Assembly: GCA_022538095.1 (NCBI GenBank)
Contig: JAKYXN010000002.1
Coordinates: 62,001-126,000, forward strand
Source: Puniceicoccaceae bacterium K14
Lineage (GTDB): Bacteria; Verrucomicrobiota; Verrucomicrobiia; Opitutales; Opitutaceae
Reading direction: 5' to 3'
DNA: 64,000 nucleotides
This document shows positions 45,741 to 56,049 of this stretch, one piece after another. The notes below the pieces were generated by a model. It had not been told where the DNA came from. It saw nothing but the letters and a program-made list of their open reading frames with translations, and made no database searches. The first letter of the stretch is position 1; each line of letters opens with the position of its first letter. Made by a program: the position numbers and the translations under genes.

Positions 45741-46095
45741 AAATTCATTGAGCGCAGGTGCAGTATGAATATCGAATTGATTTATCGCGTAACGACGATC
45801 GGCCTCGTTCTGATTACTATGGCAAGGGGATGGGAATGAAGCGGGCAGATAAATTATTCGGGTTTGGGAAGGTTTCCGATTCAACGTTCGTGGGTATTGG
45901 TCAAGAAGACCAAACCATGCATCGTGGTAAAGTTGGGGTTACTTCGCAGCGTTCTAATGATCCCACTCGAGAGTCATTCGGCGTAAGTTCTGATACGATA
46001 CGAGAACAATTCTAATAGGAAAAGAAGTTTTCTACAAAGCGACTTCATGTGCGAGCAAGAGTAGATTTCAAATTATTAATATACTGTATAAAAAA
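45741..46095. other. Intergenic region before sulfatase G
   Basis: 355 bp. An 85-codon open frame (45758-46015) has no recognisable features and is not called. An imperfect repeat TTGGTC-(5 nt)-GACCAA is present at 45897-45913. Presumably holds the promoter of sulfatase G. Confidence 0.4.
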
Positions 46096-47556
46096 ATGAT
46101 TCTAAAAAACAAATATAGATCTGTCCTTACTTTTGTATCCACGCTTGCGTTTCTGAGTGCTTTTTCAACCTCAGAACCTCAAAAACCAAATGTCCTCGTC
46201 TTTCTAGTTGATGACTTAGGCTACATGGATATTGGGGCAAACAATCCAGAGTGTTTCTATGACACGCCAAACGTAGATAGCCTCGCTCGTACAGGTGTTC
46301 GATTTACTGACGGATACGCAGCAAACCCGGTTTGTTCTCCAACCCGCTACGCTCTGATGACTGGAAAGTACCCATCTCGAGTGGATGCCACAAATTTTTT
46401 CTCTGGTCGCCATAGTAAAACTTTCGACCCAGCTCCCTTGAACGATCATATGCCTCTTGACGAAATTACAATAGCTCAAGTTTTGAAGGGCGAGGGCTAC
46501 GCTACCTACTTTGCCGGGAAATGGCACCTTGGAAATTCAGAAGAGTATTATCCTCAAAATCGTGGATTCGATTTCAATATAGGTGGGCACAAAATTGGCG
46601 GACCGTATACGGGAAATAAATACTTCTCGCCATTTGAGAATCCCCAGTTGATTCCGGATAGCCCCGAGGGCGAGCACTTGCCAGATCGACTCGCTCGAGA
46701 AACGGCGAAATTTATCGATGACCACAAAGATCAACCTTTTTTCGCTTACCTTTCTTTCTACTCCGTACATACGCCATTGATGGGGCGCCCGGATTTGGTA
46801 GAGAAATATGAGGCGAGGGCGAAAGAAATAGTAGGTGAGGAGTTTACTACCGATGAGCAAGTATATGGAGACAAGGAGCGTTTCGTCCGAATTTTGCAGA
46901 ATCATGCCGTGTACGCCGCGATGGTGGAAGCGATGGACGAGGCGGTAGGAAAAGTCCTACAACAGCTCGAAGATTCTGGAGTAGCGAACAACACGATTGT
47001 TGTATTTACTTCTGACAATGGTGGCTTGTCTACTGCGGAGGGAAGCCCGACAAGTAACTCGCCGCTTCGTGGTGGCAAGGGATGGGTACACGAGGGCGGT
47101 ATCCGGGAACCTTGGATCATTCGATACCCTGGTGTTGCGCAGGCAGGAACAATTAGCTCGGAGCAAATTTGCTCAATCGACCTCTTTCCTACACTCGCCG
47201 CCGCATCCGGAGCCACGGTAGCGCATGAAATCGATGGGTTGAGTTTAATACCTGTTTTGAAAGGCGAGTCACTCGCTCGTCGGTCATTGTTTTGGCACTA
47301 CCCCCACTATAGCAACCAGGGTGGTATTCCCGGAGGAGCCATTCGAGAGGGAGATTATAAGCTTTTTGAACGCTATGAAGATGGGCGTGTGCATCTTTAC
47401 AATTTGAAAGAAGACATTGGGGAGCAGAATGACCTCGCCGCGCACTATCCTGAGAAAGTGGCTCAAATGCGGGCACGTCTTCACGCTTGGTATAAGGAAG
47501 TCGATGCGAAATTTCTCCAAAAAAAGGAGGATGGCCCGGAGCCGTGGAAACCTTAG
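46096..47556 (+). CDS. Sulfatase G (S1 family)
   Basis: Exported sulfatase of 486 residues, signal peptide about 1-26. Formylglycine motif C-S-P-T-R with Cys80, followed by [11 protein letters not shown], a form common in one arylsulfatase branch. Metal ligands in V-D-D-L-G-Y-M-D (38-45) and T-S-D-N-G-G. The G-K-W-H-L-G pocket motif is near residue 140. It has its own promoter region of 355 bp and converges with the GH95 gene so tightly that the two stop codons overlap (TAG on this strand, TAA on the other, sharing CTTAG). Specificity unknown. Confidence 0.94.
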   Translation: MILKNKYRSVLTFVSTLAFLSAFSTSEPQKPNVLVFLVDDLGYMDIGANNPECFYDTPNVDSLARTGVRFTDGYAANPVCSPTRYALMTGKYPSRVDATNFFSGRHSKTFDPAPLNDHMPLDEITIAQVLKGEGYATYFAGKWHLGNSEEYYPQNRGFDFNIGGHKIGGPYTGNKYFSPFENPQLIPDSPEGEHLPDRLARETAKFIDDHKDQPFFAYLSFYSVHTPLMGRPDLVEKYEARAKEIVGEEFTTDEQVYGDKERFVRILQNHAVYAAMVEAMDEAVGKVLQQLEDSGVANNTIVVFTSDNGGLSTAEGSPTSNSPLRGGKGWVHEGGIREPWIIRYPGVAQAGTISSEQICSIDLFPTLAAASGATVAHEIDGLSLIPVLKGESLARRSLFWHYPHYSNQGGIPGGAIREGDYKLFERYEDGRVHLYNLKEDIGEQNDLAAHYPEKVAQMRARLHAWYKEVDAKFLQKKEDGPEPWKP

Positions 47557-50081
47557 TGAGTAAGGCTATGTATTAATTTGCTGCCTAGATCATAGGATTC
47601 TCCTTTTTGAGTTTCTATCGTTGTGAGGTTCTCGGCATAACGCAATTTGCACGGATTTCCTAATTTCGACCGGAGTGTTGCTGATACTAGTTTTCCGCTC
47701 TTCCACTCCATATCGACTTCAAAGCCACCCCGTGTGCAAAGGCCTTTGACTGAGCCATCGGACCACGCGGCTGGCAAGCTCGGTAACAGCTCTATGACTC
47801 CTGCGTGTGACTGGAGCAGCATTTCTGCTATGCCTGCCGTGCTGCCAAAGTTGCCATCGATTTGGAAGGGGGCGTGTTTGTCGAACAGGTTATTGTAGGT
47901 CGACTTCTTGAGAAGCATAACCAAATTATGGTGAGCTTTTTCGGCGTTCTGAAAGCGTGCCCAAAAATTGATTATCCATGCGCGGCTCCATCCGGTGTGT
48001 CCGCCGCCTTGGGATAAACGCTCGTCGATGGATTTCCGAGCCGCAGCAACCATTTCAGGATTGTCGTAGAGGTTGTACTGACGCCCGGGATGCAGGCCAA
48101 ATAGATGCGATATATGGCGGTGTCCTTTTTCTACTTCCTCGAACTCCTTCGTCCACTCCATCAAGCGTCCATCTGTACCCACTTTAGGCAGCGTTAGATT
48201 GTTGAGTGCTCTTTCGACCTTTTGGGTGAAGGCTGAATCTATCTCTAGAATTGAGGCTGCTTCGAGTGTATTGGTAAAAAGGTCCCAGATTATTTGCTGA
48301 TCCATGGAAGGCCCCATTGTTAGATTTGAGAATAGCTTTTTGCTGCGCAACAAATCATCTCGCTGTAGGTTAGTCGTGAATTTCCCTTTTATCGCCTGAA
48401 GTTCTTTTGAGTACTCGGATGTGGATACGCCAGGTAGAAGAAACTTGTTTTCTGGCGAGGTGCTTGGACCAGAAACTAACTTGGCTGTTTCCGGGTCTTC
48501 TACGAGCCAATCAAGGAAGAAGAGGGATGCTTCTTTTAGGATGGGGTAGGCGCGTTCCTGGAGGAAAATTTTGTCTCCCGTAAAACGATAGTGCTCCATG
48601 AAGTGCTGTGTAGACCAGGCTCCTCCAACAACCCATTGACCGTACTGAACTAGCCCGAAGGGAACGGTCCCATGCCAGATGTCAGAGGTATGCCCAGCAA
48701 AGAAGCCTCTGTTGCCGTATAGATTTTTTGCGGTCTTTTGGCCCGAAGGGACGAGCCGTTCGATATAATCCATAAATGGAAGATGGCATTCGGAGAGATT
48801 GGTCGTCTCCGCCGGCCAATAGTTCATCTGCGCATTGATGTTTAAGTGGTAGTCGCTGTTCCACGGTGCCTCTAAATCTTTGCACCATATTCCTTGAAGA
48901 TTAGCTGGCAGGGAGCCTTCTCTTGAGGATGTTATGAGGAGGTATCGACCGTATTGAAAGTAGAGGGCTTCAAAGTCTGGATCGACTTCTAAGGGGGCAG
49001 GATTTGTGGGATCGCTATTGGTGTAGCCATAGAGTCGCTCCAATGTTGAATTTTCAGAAGGGGTTCCGAGTTGTAGAGAGACTCGTCGAAAGAGTTTTTG
49101 GTGGGCTGCGACGGAGTCTTCTTTTAAGTGGGTGTAGCCTTTTTTCTGTGCAGCGGAAATTGTGCGTTCGCACTCTTTGACTAGATTTTTCGTAAGCGGG
49201 TTTGTGGTGTCATTGCGATTATAGTCGGTATTCGCAGCTATATATATTGTAACTGTATCAGACGCTTGAACACGAATTGCTCCGTCTTTGATTAGCGAAG
49301 ATCCATTTTGGGTAACGACTTTGTAGACGGTGGCAAACTTTACGCCAAGCTGGGTGTCTCCATGAGATGCTTGGCCTTGGGCAATAAGAGAGTGGTTCCC
49401 TTTGGTCTCGACTTCGAAGATCCCGTCGCGCTCAACGTTTGCAGTGAAGGATATCGATCCTGGCTTGTCGGCTGTGATGCGAATGGTGATTAGGTCATCG
49501 ATTGGGCTCGCTGTAACTTCACGAATATATCTGATGCCATTTATTGTGAATTGGGTCGTAGTTATAGCGGTATCAAGATTGAGATCTCTGCAGTACGAAG
49601 TTGCTTGATCGGTGAATCCAAAGTCGAATCTCAGCGCTCCCATCGTTTGGTAACTTCGCGGAGATACGCGGTCGGCCATGATTGTTTGCTGAAGAGCTTG
49701 CCCCTCCGTGTATTTTCCTGCGAAAAGAAGCGAGCGAACGTTATCAATCGTTTCGCTGACATTTTGCTTCACTTCTGGAATGGGAGGGCCCGCCCAAATG
49801 GACTCTTCATTTAGTTGAATGATTTCCTTCGAAACTCCCCCGTAGACCATGGCTCCAAGACGTCCGTTTCCGATAGGTAAGGCTTCTTCCCAGTGGGTCG
49901 CAGGCTGCTTGTACCAAAGTGAAAGTCGCTCGTCCGGCGATTGGTTCAGGGGTAGAGTTTCGGCTATCTCACTGTAGTTGAATTTACTTACTTTTTCAAT
50001 TTTAGGGGAAGCGAGAGCAGTTGTAGCTTGAAGAGTGAAAGCATATGCAATCGCACTCAGAATGAGTAACGAAATTTTCAT
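47553..50081 (-). CDS. GH95 alpha-L-fucosidase
   Basis: Exported fucosidase of 842 residues that would remove terminal alpha-1,2-linked L-fucose by inversion (some members take L-galactose). Signal peptide 1-25. The N-terminal beta domain begins [21 protein letters not shown] (56-76), the family hallmark. The helical barrel holds the catalytic groups: Asn residues in [11 protein letters not shown] (about 413-424), acid Glu in S-P-E-N-K-F (about 542) and Asp in Q-I-D-G-N-F-G (about 740). The gene stands alone on its strand, convergent with sulfatase G. A strong 11-bp inverted repeat lies just upstream of its start and may regulate it. With the two GH29 enzymes it gives three fucosidases of two folds. 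Confidence 0.95.
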   Translation of the reverse strand: MKISLLILSAIAYAFTLQATTALASPKIEKVSKFNYSEIAETLPLNQSPDERLSLWYKQPATHWEEALPIGNGRLGAMVYGGVSKEIIQLNEESIWAGPPIPEVKQNVSETIDNVRSLLFAGKYTEGQALQQTIMADRVSPRSYQTMGALRFDFGFTDQATSYCRDLNLDTAITTTQFTINGIRYIREVTASPIDDLITIRITADKPGSISFTANVERDGIFEVETKGNHSLIAQGQASHGDTQLGVKFATVYKVVTQNGSSLIKDGAIRVQASDTVTIYIAANTDYNRNDTTNPLTKNLVKECERTISAAQKKGYTHLKEDSVAAHQKLFRRVSLQLGTPSENSTLERLYGYTNSDPTNPAPLEVDPDFEALYFQYGRYLLITSSREGSLPANLQGIWCKDLEAPWNSDYHLNINAQMNYWPAETTNLSECHLPFMDYIERLVPSGQKTAKNLYGNRGFFAGHTSDIWHGTVPFGLVQYGQWVVGGAWSTQHFMEHYRFTGDKIFLQERAYPILKEASLFFLDWLVEDPETAKLVSGPSTSPENKFLLPGVSTSEYSKELQAIKGKFTTNLQRDDLLRSKKLFSNLTMGPSMDQQIIWDLFTNTLEAASILEIDSAFTQKVERALNNLTLPKVGTDGRLMEWTKEFEEVEKGHRHISHLFGLHPGRQYNLYDNPEMVAAARKSIDERLSQGGGHTGWSRAWIINFWARFQNAEKAHHNLVMLLKKSTYNNLFDKHAPFQIDGNFGSTAGIAEMLLQSHAGVIELLPSLPAAWSDGSVKGLCTRGGFEVDMEWKSGKLVSATLRSKLGNPCKLRYAENLTTIETQKGESYDLGSKLIHSLTH

Positions 50082-50112
50082 TTGATCTTTAGAATTCCTA
50101 ACGTTAATTTGC

Positions 50113-50153
50113 AGTGCTTTTCTGAGCGAGATTCGCCTACCGAGAAAAGCACT
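50113..50153 (-). repeat. 11-bp inverted repeat in the GH95 leader
   Basis: AGTGCTTTTCT at 50113-50123 and its exact complement AGAAAAGCACT at 50143-50153, separated by 19 nt, lie 32-72 bp upstream of the GH95 start. It could be an operator or a leader hairpin; it has no T-run, so it is not a standard terminator. Confidence 0.6.
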
Positions 50154-50574
50154 CGCACTTTTTACCTGAAAGCGGTGTGTTGTGGGTAGGACCCTTGATT
50201 CAATAATATGGATTTTGGCCCATTGTGCACGAAAGAAGTTCCTGCTGTAAGTGTATGAGATTTGAGAGCTTTTGTACGCGGGATTGCATTTCCGATTCTA
50301 TCTCTACGATGTTGTTTTCACCAAATTTCGGTGAGGCTAGAGAGAATGGATAGATACTTCTCTGTATTCAGAGTGAAATCGTAGTTCGCGCGGTGATTGG
50401 CCTGCACGCGTTGTATCAGCTGTTCGTTACCAATTTTCGATGTGGATGACTCCTTGTGTTGGCGCGAAGAGGTCTGTGAAGAAACGTGCACACAAAGAGC
50501 AGGCTTTTCAGAGAAAACGCACTATACGCAGACGATGGAAAATCGTCTCATGAAAATGAGCAAACGGTTAATAG
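50154..50574. other. Intergenic region between the GH95 promoter and tmRNA
   Basis: About 420 bp with no convincing gene, RNA or repeat. The boundary between the catabolic locus and the tmRNA gene. Confidence 0.35.
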
Positions 50575-50603
50575 TGAAAATCCTATGCTCGATCTGGCAT
50601 AGG
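50575..50603 (-). terminator. Terminator of the tmRNA gene
   Basis: Stem CCTATGC / GCATAGG with an 8-nt loop, followed by ATTTTC on the minus strand, starting 19 nt beyond the tmRNA 3' end. Confidence 0.75.
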
Positions 50604-50621
50604 GGGAATAATAGCGGAAAG

Positions 50622-50975
50622 TGGTGGAGGTGGCGGGAATCGAACCCGCGTCCCTCGAGCCTTCTTGCAAAGCGTCTACATGCTTGTCGTCGTTTTTAAT
50701 CTTACCCTCGGATCGCGACAACGCACGCTTTCCTTTGGGCCAGTCCGCTGATGAAGTACGGCTAGAGCGCAACAGGCAGCCGCTCTGGCTATGCTCGCTA
50801 GTCGTCGCTCCCGTTACCTAGCGAGTATCGGTAGGGGAACGTAGCTGAACTATGCAGCTAGAGGCATTTCTTCAGATGTGCCATTTGTGTTTTTAATGGA
50901 GGTTTAACGAGGCCAACCATTATCCTCGGCATGCAGCCAGACATTCCAACTTGAGGTCGAATCCAGGGCACCCCC
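50622..50975 (-). ncRNA. ssrA: Transfer-messenger RNA (tmRNA)
   Basis: One-piece tmRNA of about 354 nt that rescues stalled ribosomes and tags the unfinished protein for proteolysis. The 5' end GGGGGUG pairs with CACCUCC before the 3' ACCA (one G-U pair); the conserved CUGGAUUCGAC follows the 5' arm and GGGUUCGAUUCCCGCC forms the T arm near the 3' end. The reading frame inside ends N-G-T-S-E-E-M-P-L-A-A then UAG (50850-50885), a proteolysis tag with the usual L-A-A end. The resume codon is uncertain (ACA, AAU or GGC). A GCGAGC-TTC-GCTCGC hairpin (50980-50994) sits just before the 5' end in the precursor. Short open frames overlapping this gene are spurious. Confidence 0.96.
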
Positions 50976-51350
50976 ATGTGCGAGCGAAGCTCGCGAAAGT
51001 GTAAATGGTGAAGTGTGTACCGAGCAAAGCGACACTTGAGGAGCGTTGCGACGAAACATGGTGAAGTACCCGTACAGGGAGTTCACTGACTTCAGTAGAG
51101 TTTTCGATCAATTGATAGCGCCGCTTTCGCGGCTGTTTGACTAGCGGTCAAAGAACGTAAGGCTCACCATCAATTCTTGTTTGGACGAAATCAAGATGAT
51201 TATGCGTTTATAAGCAAGGTGGCTGTTTTGGAGTGAGAGGCTTGGGTTTGTTGACAAGGTGGGAGAGAGACGCATTTTCTTAGTATAAGTTTCGGTGCCT
51301 TCTGATGAAGTCCGTATTACCTCTACCCCTTTTTTACCTGACCAAGAGTT
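50976..51350. other. Divergent region between tmRNA and LacI 2
   Basis: 375 bp holding the tmRNA promoter (minus) and the LacI 2 promoter (plus). It has a hairpin at 50980-50994, two similar ATGGTGAAGT-containing segments (near 51006 and 51058) and a CCGC-TTTC-GCGG hairpin near 51126. No gene is recognised; the 60-codon frame at 50904-51086 overlaps tmRNA and is rejected. Confidence 0.4.
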
Positions 51351-52427
51351 TTGACTGATAGACAGCCTGATCATTTTTCTCATCGTGTTACTCTCAAGGA
51401 TATTGCTGTGAAGGCAAAGCTGAGTGTAGCGTCGGTTTCGATGGCTCTACGAGATAACCCGCGTTTGCCAGCGAGTACCGTTGATAGAGTGAAGCTTCTC
51501 GCCGAGGAGCTGGGGTATGTCCCGGATCCAGCACTGTCTGCTCTGGCTGCGCATCGAAGTCGGGTGCGTGTGTTTCGAGACTTTTCAGTGGTGGCACTTG
51601 TTTCGAATTGGTCTACAAAGGATGCGTGGGCGTCTTTGCCAAGCGCTCAACAATTTATAGAGGGAGCTCGCGCTCGCGCTCGAGAGCTTGGATACAGCTT
51701 GCAGCATCACTGGGCTAAGGCTGATGGGGTCTCAGCTGCGCGGTTTAGTGATATTCTTCGGGCGAGAGGCATTCGTGGGGTGTTGCTGGCTCCGTCTGAG
51801 TTTCCTGAGACGAAGTTGGAGCTGGACTGGGAATCGTTTTCTGTTGTGACGATGGAACGTAATGCACAGTTCCACCATCTTGTGCCGAATCATTATGAGG
51901 ATTTGCTTTTGTGTTGGAAGAAAGTGCGTTCTTTTGGCTATGAGCGAGTGGGGCTTGCTGTCCGTAAGGATCTGGCTATTCGATGGAGCAACCAATGGGA
52001 GGCTGCGTACGCGTATGCTTGTGCGAATGCAAAGAAGAACCTTGTTTCGATTCCGACTTTAGAGCTTTCCGAGGATAATCCTGTGAAGCAGCTTCGTGAG
52101 TGGATCAGAGCTTATCGTCCACAAGTTGTGATCGGGCGCTGTGACAATTTTATAGAAGCGGCTAATGCTGAGGGGCTGGAAGTGCCTAGAGATATTGGAT
52201 ACGTCAGTTTGAACCTTATTGATGATGTGCCGGAAGCGTCAGGGATTGATCAACATCGAGGGATAATGGGAGCTGTTGCTATTGATGTGTTGAATTCTTT
52301 GCTGCAGCGTAATCAAAGCGGATTTCAGCCTGCTTCTATTGGGACGCAAATTGACGGTACTTGGCGAGTGGGTTCCACTTTGTCAAAGGCTGTTCCCCAG
52401 CCAGTTGTAAACACTAGTGGCGAGTGA
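51351..52427 (+). CDS. LacI-family transcriptional regulator 2
   Basis: Regulator of 358 residues starting with TTG; the next in-frame Met is inside the recognition helix, so TTG is the only sensible start. HTH: T-L-K-D-I-A-V-K-A-K-L then V-A-S-V-S-M-A-L-R-D, followed by the hinge helix L-L-A-E-E-L-G-Y-V-P-D-P. The effector domain is of the type 1 periplasmic-binding fold. It is a paralogue of LacI 1 (shared P-D-P-A-x-S-A-x-A-A segment and similar effector domain). It converges with the GH29 2 gene 13 bp away and is the nearest regulator to the operon ending there. It may be the protein that binds the paired sites at 57514 and 57684, but this is only proximity. Confidence 0.9.
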   Translation: MTDRQPDHFSHRVTLKDIAVKAKLSVASVSMALRDNPRLPASTVDRVKLLAEELGYVPDPALSALAAHRSRVRVFRDFSVVALVSNWSTKDAWASLPSAQQFIEGARARARELGYSLQHHWAKADGVSAARFSDILRARGIRGVLLAPSEFPETKLELDWESFSVVTMERNAQFHHLVPNHYEDLLLCWKKVRSFGYERVGLAVRKDLAIRWSNQWEAAYAYACANAKKNLVSIPTLELSEDNPVKQLREWIRAYRPQVVIGRCDNFIEAANAEGLEVPRDIGYVSLNLIDDVPEASGIDQHRGIMGAVAIDVLNSLLQRNQSGFQPASIGTQIDGTWRVGSTLSKAVPQPVVNTSGE

Positions 52428-52440
52428 GCTGCGTGCAGTG

Positions 52441-54309
52441 CTATTTTGTGGGCACGAGTTTTATTTCGCGTAGGCTAAAAAGGGTGTCGGCTATTAGGTT
52501 TTTTGGTGAAAGGCTTATGCTGTAGACGCCGGGTTTATCCAATTTTACGGTACCTAGATTGAAAGCTCCAAAGAGAGGGTCATTGTCTTCGAGGTCGTGT
52601 CCGTGATTGGAGCTTTTGCGTGATCGAACTAAGGGCCCGTCCCATTCTCCGGTGATTTCGACAGAAGCGGATAGAGGTTTGAGTGATCCGATTTTGACTG
52701 TGTAGTCGCCTCCGCAGTCTTCGGTGCGTGCGGCGTAGTCTACGATAACGTCGTAGCTTCCGGGTTCATTGATTTTGAAATTCCAATTGATGGTATCTTT
52801 TTCGCTTGAGATGAATTCGATGAATTTTCCGGGCCTGATGTTTTCTCCGAAATTGTAGCTGGCGGTCTCGCTTGTAATTTCCGCTAAGCCAGAAATGAGC
52901 GTTAGAGTGCCATCTTTTCCTGCTCTGATTGCGTTTTGAACGACAGGCGTTTCATCAAATTCTAAGACGAGGACGGAGGCCGATGGGTGCGAGCCAACTG
53001 GACCGACGTGAACAATGTAGTCGTCTCCGGCTGGAGAGGTCTTTAGTTCGTGGCGACTGGTATCTCCTAAGTGGTACGCTGTTCTGATGAGAGTCTGTAG
53101 GCCAGGTACAATTAGTTTTCCATCGCTCGGCCAATCGTAGACGTGCAGGTAGACTGTGTTGCCTTTGGTGGTGGACTGCCCCCAGGGCAGGTTGTTGAAT
53201 AGGCTTTGATCTGTTTCGTATATGCTATCGCTATTGATTTCCATCCAATCGCCGACGGCTGCCATGGCTTCGTATTCGCCTTGCGAAAGTTCACCGTCGG
53301 GGCGGGGGCCTACATTCATGAGAAAGTTTCCTCCTTTGGCAGCTATTTCGATGAGGAGGCGAGTGAGCTCTTTCCCGCTTTTCGAGGAGACATGGTCGCC
53401 TTTGTACCAGTAGCCTCGATCATTGGTAATCGTGATGCTGCTCTCCCAATATCCGGGTAGTGGAAGTTTTGGTACAAGTTGTTCTGGTGTATAGAATCCT
53501 CCGAACTTGTCTAGGCCGCGATCATTGAATATGATATCTGGTTGGAGTTCTTTTATCATGGAAAGCATTTCTATAACGTCTTCCTTGACCCGTGGGTGCT
53601 TGATCGGGAGCTTACCACCGTAGCCAGCGAATGGCCAACCGATATCGAACCAGAGAAGGTCGATTTTCCCATAATTGGTTAATAGTTCGCGAATTTGACC
53701 TTTTTCGTAAGCGGCGAATCTTTCCCAAGAATCGGGGTGAGTGTTGACGCGCTCAGGGTCATACTCGGGGTGGTGAAGAGAAAAGTATTTTCCGTCTGGA
53801 TGGTGCCAGTCGATATGGGAGAAGTAGAAACCGATTGCGAGTCCTTCGGCGCGAAATGCGTCAACTATGGATCGAGTGAGATCAGGTTGAGGTTGGGCAC
53901 TCCAAGGGCATGCGGGCGAGGTGACTTTGAAATCGGATAGATTAGTATCGTAATTATTCATACCGTCATGATGTTTTGTCACGAATACAACGTACTTCAT
54001 GCCAGCATCTTTGGCTGCCTTTGCCCAGCGCTCGGGTGCGAAATTGACGGGATCGAAGGTGCGATAGAGAGAGAACACTTTACGGCGCTCGGCTAGGGTA
54101 TCTTCATCTACCATTTTCCAGATGTAACCGACTTCTGTTTGTGACCACGGACCCCAGTGAATGAAGAGTCCAAAGCGCCAATCATCAAATTCCTCAAGGC
54201 GTTCAGGCATGACGTAGAGGTTTTCGTGTTCCTCGATTTCAGCTGGGGCGTGGGCTGAAATGAAGCCGAGTAGGATTCCGATTTGTAGGGCGTTTGTAAT
54301 GAATTTCAT
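52441..54309 (-). CDS. GH29 alpha-L-fucosidase 2 with C-terminal accessory domains
   Basis: Exported fucosidase of 622 residues, signal peptide 1-23 (I-G-I-L-L-G-F-I-S-A-H core). Barrel marks: R-F-G-L-F-I-H-W-G (45-53), K-Y-V-V-F-V-T-K-H-H-D-G (105-116), F-S-H-I-D-W-H-H-P (163-171), and nucleophile Asp222 in L-L-W-F-D-I-G-W. The L-M-N-V-G-P-R-P-D-G loop is present. After the barrel (about 375) come a beta domain and, at about 490-622, a module with P-G-K-F-I-E-F then G-S-Y-D-V-I-V-D-Y-A-A, resembling CBM6/DUF5077-type beta sandwiches. It is the last gene of the sulfatase H-symporter 3-fucosidase operon, 56 bp after symporter 3. It is clearly different from GH29 1, so the two probably take different linkages. 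Confidence 0.93.
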   Translation of the reverse strand: MKFITNALQIGILLGFISAHAPAEIEEHENLYVMPERLEEFDDWRFGLFIHWGPWSQTEVGYIWKMVDEDTLAERRKVFSLYRTFDPVNFAPERWAKAAKDAGMKYVVFVTKHHDGMNNYDTNLSDFKVTSPACPWSAQPQPDLTRSIVDAFRAEGLAIGFYFSHIDWHHPDGKYFSLHHPEYDPERVNTHPDSWERFAAYEKGQIRELLTNYGKIDLLWFDIGWPFAGYGGKLPIKHPRVKEDVIEMLSMIKELQPDIIFNDRGLDKFGGFYTPEQLVPKLPLPGYWESSITITNDRGYWYKGDHVSSKSGKELTRLLIEIAAKGGNFLMNVGPRPDGELSQGEYEAMAAVGDWMEINSDSIYETDQSLFNNLPWGQSTTKGNTVYLHVYDWPSDGKLIVPGLQTLIRTAYHLGDTSRHELKTSPAGDDYIVHVGPVGSHPSASVLVLEFDETPVVQNAIRAGKDGTLTLISGLAEITSETASYNFGENIRPGKFIEFISSEKDTINWNFKINEPGSYDVIVDYAARTEDCGGDYTVKIGSLKPLSASVEITGEWDGPLVRSRKSSNHGHDLEDNDPLFGAFNLGTVKLDKPGVYSISLSPKNLIADTLFSLREIKLVPTK

Positions 54310-54365
54310 ATCTAGTCGGCTTATTTATAGTTAAGATTGGAGAACGTATAGTGGGGTGTGTGCAT

Positions 54366-56009
54366 TCAATTGAATACAATGGGTGAAAAGAAAAGAATGA
54401 CGGCGACGAGGAAGGCGACGAGACCGAAGAGGAATCGTTTATATTTCGTGGTCTCTTCTGCCGTCATGGTAAACTCGTCTGCTGGGATGGCGACGATGTG
54501 AGATCTCGCATCGTCCGTTTCGTCGCGCGGGCCGTATTTGCTGATTAACATCATGGAGGCTGCACATATTAGGACAATGATGGGTGATAGATTTAGATTG
54601 TTTTGAAAGTGTGTTGGGAGGAGCGTTTTTAAGTCGGCAAAGAAAGGCACGTTGAGCATGCAAAAAGAAATGAAGCCTAGGACGCACCCAATGACTAATG
54701 TCCAGAAGGCGGCTTTTTCGGTGGATCGTTTGTAGAATAAACCGAACAAAACAGTTATAAAGACGGCTGGCGCTAAAAAGGCCCAAACAGCGAGGAGGTA
54801 ATTGAAAAGGCCTTTGAATTCTCGAATGAATGGAGCGATGATCATACAGGCGACCAATAGCACGATCATGATAATGCGGCCGCTTTTTAGGAGCTCTTTT
54901 TCGGATGCGTTCTTCTTGATTTTTGCGAAAAAGTCGAAGGTGAGAAGGGAACCGCAAGCGCAAAGTCCAGAATCGACACTCGACATGATGGCTGCGAGGA
55001 GGCCAGCGAGGCAAACTCCGAGTAGTCCCACTGGCATTACGGTTGTGAGGAGGCTGACGTAAGCGTTATCTCTAGCGACTAAGCCTTGGTCGGCAAATAG
55101 TTGGGCAGCGAGTACTCCGGGAGCTGCGATGAAGAAAAGAGCGCAGACTTTTAGAACACCTGCGAATAACGCTCCCATTTTTGCATGATATAAGTTGCCT
55201 GCGGAGAGTGCCCGTTGCACATAGTCTTGGTCTGTGCAATGTCCGTGAACTCCCAATACGAAACCGCCTGTGAGCATGGGAAGCCATCCGAAGCTGTGAT
55301 CCCAAGGGCGGTAGAGGGACCACATGGAGGAACCGGTGGAGACTTCGCGATGGGCGAAAACGGCGTCGAGCCCTCCGAGTTCTTTGATTCCGAAAAAGAG
55401 AAGCAGGGCGCCTCCGAGCATGAGTACGATCATTTGCACGAAGTCGCAGTAGATCACTGCTTTTAGGCCTCCCATAAGGGTATAGGCTCCTGCGGCGATG
55501 CCGATGAGGAAGATGGCGACCCAATAGAGCATTTCGGAATTTTCCAATTGGTCCCATCCGAGCAGGTGCGTGAGAACGAGCGCTCCCGCATAGAGAGCAG
55601 CGGCGATGTTGCCGAGCACGATCATCATGAGGTTGATGAATGATACGATGGTACGGCACCGTCCGCTATAGCGTTTTTCGAAGAACTCGGGTGAAGTGGA
55701 GAGCTTCAAGCCCATGTAAGTTCTGATGAAAAAAGCAGAGAGGAAGATAAAGCAGACGGCTCCTACTATTTGAAAGCCGCCTGCTATTATGCCCACTGAG
55801 AAGGCAAGCCCAGCCTGCCCGACAAATTGTTGACTAGAGATGTTTGTCGCGAAAAGAGAAGCGCCTATGAAGGGCCAACGCATGTTGTTTCCAGCAAGGA
55901 AGAATTCGCGCCCTCCTTTGGCTTGGCGACGTGATATCCATAATCCTAGACCAATGATGGCGATAAAGTAGAGAAGGATGACGCTGGAGTCGATGGGGCT
56001 TATTTTCAC
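54366..56009 (-). CDS. Sodium:solute symporter 3 (SSS family)
   Basis: Inner-membrane transporter of 547 residues starting with GTG, with about 14 hydrophobic segments. N-terminal F-F-L-A-G-N-N-M-R-W-P (36-46) and S-L-F-A-T-N-I-S-S-Q-Q-F-V-G-Q-A-G carry the helix-1 signature of sugar-type SSS proteins; the central C-T-D-Q-D-Y-V-Q-R-A-L matches the N-Q-Y-x-x-Q-R region of SGLT-like members, and I-M-S-S-V-D-S-G-L the sodium-site helix. It lies between sulfatase H (40 bp upstream) and GH29 2 (56 bp downstream) in one operon. Since sulfatase H lacks a signal peptide, this carrier may import sulfated mono- or disaccharides for desulfation inside the cell. Confidence 0.92.
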   Translation of the reverse strand: MKISPIDSSVILLYFIAIIGLGLWISRRQAKGGREFFLAGNNMRWPFIGASLFATNISSQQFVGQAGLAFSVGIIAGGFQIVGAVCFIFLSAFFIRTYMGLKLSTSPEFFEKRYSGRCRTIVSFINLMMIVLGNIAAALYAGALVLTHLLGWDQLENSEMLYWVAIFLIGIAAGAYTLMGGLKAVIYCDFVQMIVLMLGGALLLFFGIKELGGLDAVFAHREVSTGSSMWSLYRPWDHSFGWLPMLTGGFVLGVHGHCTDQDYVQRALSAGNLYHAKMGALFAGVLKVCALFFIAAPGVLAAQLFADQGLVARDNAYVSLLTTVMPVGLLGVCLAGLLAAIMSSVDSGLCACGSLLTFDFFAKIKKNASEKELLKSGRIIMIVLLVACMIIAPFIREFKGLFNYLLAVWAFLAPAVFITVLFGLFYKRSTEKAAFWTLVIGCVLGFISFCMLNVPFFADLKTLLPTHFQNNLNLSPIIVLICAASMMLISKYGPRDETDDARSHIVAIPADEFTMTAEETTKYKRFLFGLVAFLVAVILFFSPIVFN

Positions 56010-56049
56010 GTATTCAGGTAGTCTTGATTTTGAGTATTCTCGGGGTCGC

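Noticed and set aside
45783-45796. TTTATCGCGTAACG, similar to the LacI 1 operator
   Set aside because: Only 10 of 14 matches, core GGG not kept, and far from the module.
45897-45913. TTGGTC-(5 nt)-GACCAA inverted repeat
   Set aside because: Short, not repeated elsewhere, and no link to a promoter could be made.
45758-46015. 85-codon open frame before sulfatase G
   Set aside because: No recognisable motif or signal; it fills a promoter region and its composition looks non-coding.
50397-50821. Several open frames over the tmRNA 3' half
   Set aside because: They overlap a clearly identified tmRNA and have no protein-like features.
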